From JBEKYH01 sp049511115 (GTDB lineage: Bacteria > Planctomycetota > Phycisphaerae > Tepidisphaerales > Tepidisphaeraceae): a stretch of DNA of 6,258 nucleotides. A model generated the notes under the pieces. The model was not told where the DNA came from. It ran no database searches and saw only the letters and a list, made by a program, of their open reading frames with translations. The DNA lies in the NCBI GenBank assembly GCA_049511115.1, contig JBEKYH010000316.1, positions 1 through 6,258 of the forward strand, given 5' to 3'. Of the stretch, positions 4,759-6,258 are shown one piece after another; within the stretch, counting starts at the first letter, position 1; each line of letters opens with the position of its first letter. Position numbers and translations under genes: made by a program.

Positions 4759-6258
4759 TTAAATACCAGATGCAATAGGTGTCGAAGCGTGCAATATCAA
4801 TTTTCCATTTTGTAATCCATTAACGGAGGCGCTAAGCGTGATGGGATCGTTAGGGCTCGCAGCCGTGCTGGCTCGCAAGATTACAAGGCAACGTCCGTTG
4901 TAGGCGTAGCGTTGGCTTGCTTGGTAAGATTCGTGGCTGGAGATATCGGCGTTGTCTACTGCGACGATATAGCCAGGGCCATCAACGCTGAAGGTTATCA
5001 AATCGCCGGTGGTTGCGCACCGCACCCCACTCTCGTCGCTAATGGTAGCAGTGACAATTGCTACATGATCAAAGTCGCCCGGTAGTAGCGAAGACTTTGA
5101 ATTGTCAAGTGTAAGCACAACTTTTGTTGGAGCACCAGCGCTAACAAGTGAGTCGGTGGCAACGGACTTGCCATCAATTATCGCGACAGCTTTTAACTCG
5201 CCTGGCTCGTAATTGATTTTCCATGTAGGCGGATTGTCTGGTTCGGAGCTTAGAATGCCAAGAGATTTACCGTTAAGGAAAAGCTCGACATGTTGGGCGT
5301 TGGTGTAAGCGACTACTGTCTGCTTCTCGGGATTAGTAGGATTCCAATCGAAAATGCCGACCTGATTCCGACGGCCATTGGCCTCAATGACACTTTCCAG
5401 GCGCGCCAATGCCACGAATGGCGGGTCATCAACCCACAAAGAACGGCGCTGTTGCGCGGAAGCTTTTGGCTGCCCCATCCGGTCGAACAGGCCCGAGGGA
5501 TTGGTGGTGTTTGGCCAGTTGGCTTCACCAAGATAATCGATTCCGGCCCAGACAAACTGGCCCGCAAACGGCGGATTGTCGCGCACCAAGAGCCAGTGCA
5601 CAGCAGCGACGTATTCTCCTGTATTGATGATTTTTCGCGACGGTTTGGCGTTGTGCGCATCGAGCAAATCTGGGTCGTGGTAATTAGCGCCAATGATGTC
5701 GAGTAAGTCCGCCAAGTTATCGTCAATGTCACGGTTTGCCACTTGATTCAGCATCGCCATCGTCACTGGTCGCGTCGGATCGTACTGATGGAAGAGCCTC
5801 ACTAGGTTAGTAAGTATCCCTTTCGACTGAGTCGCATCGAAAATATCACGAATTTGATTACCCGCGCTATAAAGGATGACACTAGGGTGATTACGGTCGC
5901 GCAGAACGGTGTCTCGAAGGTCCGAATTTGACCACTGGTTGAAATACCGATTATATCCCATTTCAGCGGTGGGTTGTGCAACCGCCCATGAGTCGAAAAG
6001 TTCATCTACCACCAAAAATCCAAGCCGATCGCACAAGTCAAGAAGCTCGGGCGATGGTGGGTTGGAGGCCCAACGTATGGCATTCACTCCAATTCCTTTG
6101 AGTAAGCGCAGCCGGTATTCCCAAACGGCACTCGGCACAGCTTCACCTAATGCTCCTCCATCCTGATATAGCACTACCCCTTTGATCTTGATGTTCCTTC
6201 CATTAAGCCAATAGCCCGTGTCCGCTCGAAAATCGCTGGTTCGGATGCCAAACGCAGT
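4759..6258 (-). CDS. Glycoside hydrolase family 2 protein (DUF4982 and C-terminal domain 5 architecture), N-terminus outside window; possibly catalytically altered
   Basis: The frame is open to the window edge, giving 499 visible residues; the GTG at 6174 is internal. It starts at the sandwich-to-barrel link (FGIRTSDFRADTGYWLNGRNIKIKG) and continues into a TIM barrel with NAIRWASNPPSPELLDLCDRLGFLVVDELFDSW, DRNHPSVILYSAGNQ, and DNPPFAGQFVWAGIDYLGEA. From visible residue about 295 a DUF4982-like beta-sandwich follows (VVAYTNAQHVELFLNGKSLG), then a GH2 C-terminal domain-5-like module (ATISDESGVRCATTGDLITFSV, VDNADISSHESY). Relatives are exo-acting beta-galactosidase-like enzymes on plant or algal glycans, usually exported. 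The acid/base Glu of GNE is Gln here (visible residue 135, codon at 5854-5856). The nucleophile motif reads NTGEY where relatives tend to have GTEN. Usual His residues in LHxD and SHNPP are Tyr and Ser. GC is lower than in ahcY, suggesting a different origin. Family assignment is firm; activity and substrate are not. Confidence 0.93.
   Translation of the reverse strand, partial: TAFGIRTSDFRADTGYWLNGRNIKIKGVVLYQDGGALGEAVPSAVWEYRLRLLKGIGVNAIRWASNPPSPELLDLCDRLGFLVVDELFDSWAVAQPTAEMGYNRYFNQWSNSDLRDTVLRDRNHPSVILYSAGNQIRDIFDATQSKGILTNLVRLFHQYDPTRPVTMAMLNQVANRDIDDNLADLLDIIGANYHDPDLLDAHNAKPSRKIINTGEYVAAVHWLLVRDNPPFAGQFVWAGIDYLGEANWPNTTNPSGLFDRMGQPKASAQQRRSLWVDDPPFVALARLESVIEANGRRNQVGIFDWNPTNPEKQTVVAYTNAQHVELFLNGKSLGILSSEPDNPPTWKINYEPGELKAVAIIDGKSVATDSLVSAGAPTKVVLTLDNSKSSLLPGDFDHVAIVTATISDESGVRCATTGDLITFSVDGPGYIVAVDNADISSHESYQASQRYAYNGRCLVILRASTAASPNDPITLSASVNGLQNGKLILHASTPIASGI

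Noticed and set aside
5290..5706. 138-residue plus-strand ORF inside the GH2 gene
   Set aside because: It is antisense to conserved GH2 barrel sequence and shows no motif of its own.

Overview
The window looks like a chromosomal piece of a GC-rich member of the PVC group, most likely a Verrucomicrobium. The clues are the GC-rich ahcY, an ORF6N-domain gene, a secreted glycine/asparagine-rich repeat adhesin with an NWS...NW 'autotransporter-associated' style N-terminus, and a multidomain glycoside hydrolase family 2 (GH2) gene. This assignment is inference from gene content, not from a marker gene.

Layout, left to right. (1) Positions 1-1161: the 3' part of ahcY, S-adenosylhomocysteine hydrolase, a housekeeping gene that looks intact to its canonical C-terminus. 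(2) Positions 1163-1764: a lower-GC insert holding one ORF6N-domain gene, broken by a two-base shift. The last 34 bases of ahcY plus one further base (35 bp) are repeated exactly after the insert at 1765-1799, so it sits between direct repeats of the host gene's end, as an integrated element would. Inside the ORF6N coding sequence is a perfect 15-bp inverted repeat with a one-base centre (1399-1429). (3) Positions 1800-1999: a hairpin-rich leader. (4) Positions 2000-3448: a secreted protein with ten consecutive, exactly 28-residue (84-bp) repeats. It stops in mid-repeat at about 3352, where unrelated sequence begins. (5) Positions 3355-4104, minus strand: a trypsin-like serine peptidase with all three catalytic residues but a missing or damaged N-terminus. 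(6) Positions 4161-4582: a decayed N-terminal remnant of an IS256/Mutator-type transposase. (7) Positions 4759-6258, minus strand: the C-terminal 499 residues of a GH2 protein with DUF4982-type and C5-type C-terminal domains. Several catalytic positions differ from the family pattern.

The genes do not form one operon or pathway. The region reads as an accessory hotspot just downstream of a conserved gene, with at least four damaged or truncated genes between ahcY and the GH2 gene. The most unusual features are the ORF6N cassette with its ahcY-tail repeats, the palindrome inside its coding sequence, and a long uninterrupted GH2 protein that appears to have lost its standard catalytic residues.
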